The position numbers and the translations under genes were made by a program. A DNA stretch of 64,000 bases from Flavobacterium urocaniciphilum (GTDB lineage Bacteria > Bacteroidota > Bacteroidia > Flavobacteriales > Flavobacteriaceae): contig NZ_FOEI01000005.1 in assembly GCF_900110615.1 (NCBI RefSeq), positions 62,001 through 126,000 on the forward strand, in the 5' to 3' direction. This document shows positions 63,684 to 64,000 of the stretch, piece by piece (within the stretch, counting starts at the first letter, position 1; each line of letters opens with the position of its first letter). The notes beneath the pieces were generated by a model that saw only the letters and a program-made list of their open reading frames with translations, searched no databases and had not been told where the DNA came from.

Positions 63684-64000
63684 ATGATGTCGAATATTGA
63701 AGAGGAAAGTTTTAGAGACAGAATTGGAACTATTAACGAAAAAGGGAAAAGGAAATTTATTTTTCCTAAAAAGCCACAAGGTAAATTTTACAACAGAAGA
63801 AAATTACTGAGTTACGTTTTGTTAGCCTTTTTATTATCGAGCCCGTTTATAAAAATTAATGGCAATCAGTTCTTATTATTTAATGTTTTAGACAGAAGAT
63901 TCAATATTTTCGGGATGCCTTTTTGGCCACAAGACTTTTATTTAGTTGTTGTGTTAATGATCATTGGCGTTGTAGGTTTAACGCTATTTACAGTCGCCTT
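63684..64000 (+). CDS. ccoG: CcoG-like cytochrome oxidase accessory protein (partial)
   Basis: The frame is open from ATG at 63684 to the right window edge. Visible residues begin MMSNIEEESFRDRIGTINEK, then FIFPKKPQGKFYNRRKLLSY and the first membrane helix, with LLFNVLDRRFNIFGMPFWPQ. This is the start of CcoG, a polyferredoxin-like copper reductase for cbb3 assembly. The iron-sulfur cysteine motifs lie beyond the edge. It is co-directional with and 57 bases after ccoP. Confidence 0.9.
   Translation, partial: MMSNIEEESFRDRIGTINEKGKRKFIFPKKPQGKFYNRRKLLSYVLLAFLLSSPFIKINGNQFLLFNVLDRRFNIFGMPFWPQDFYLVVVLMIIGVVGLTLFTVA

Overview
The window is chromosomal DNA from a gliding member of the Bacteroidota, most likely Flavobacterium or a close relative. 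The evidence is very AT-rich DNA, TAnnTTTG -7 promoter elements, the gliding ABC-transporter genes gldF and gldG, a fused ccoN-ccoO oxidase gene, and a tRNA gene without an encoded CCA end.

Left end to about 10.3 kb is an accessory region next to a tRNA-Arg(ACG) gene. From the tRNA leftwards it holds a small XRE regulator, a secreted TonB-C-like protein, a tyrosine integrase, an excisionase-type HTH protein, an unknown protein and a possible rolling-circle (gene II/X-type) replication protein. Beyond these lies a compact restriction operon: XRE controller, a single-chain nuclease-methyltransferase, a two-TRD specificity subunit and an OLD-like ATPase/TOPRIM protein cut by the window edge. A near-identical 22-bp repeat beside the tRNA and again next to the integrase module may mark attachment sites.

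About 10.3 to 30.9 kb is mostly core genome: smpB, a blaI/blaR1 pair with two operator-like dyads, an MFS transporter, a TatD-like hydrolase, tcdA, purC, phoH, a SAM hydrolase-family gene, gldFG, dnaN and mnmE. Several intergenic regions carry copies of dispersed repeats.

33.3 to 55.1 kb is a 22-kb run of thirteen same-strand, closely packed genes that looks like a composite antiviral island. Module A is a DUF262/DUF1524 protein, a type III-like methyltransferase (Mod) and a helicase-nuclease (Res). Module B is a large SF1 helicase, a PIN-domain protein, a Ycf35/DUF1257-like protein, a Ycf46-like AAA+ ATPase, a 70-residue protein, a DndD-like SMC ATPase, a HerA/FtsK-type ATPase and a UvrD-like helicase. 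Module C is a DarT-like ADP-ribosyltransferase and an ADP-ribosylglycohydrolase overlapping by one base. No sulfur-modification genes (dndA, B or C) accompany the DndD-like gene. This island is the best candidate for an undescribed system.

55.3 kb to the right end returns to core genome: an SpoU-type RNA methyltransferase, repeats, then a microaerobic respiration cluster with a Crp/Fnr-type regulator, ccoI, ccoS, ccoNO, ccoQ, ccoP and the start of ccoG. Two related palindromes lie at the same distance upstream of the predicted ccoI and ccoS promoters, which fits class II activation by an Fnr-like protein. One of them also overlaps the regulator's own promoter.
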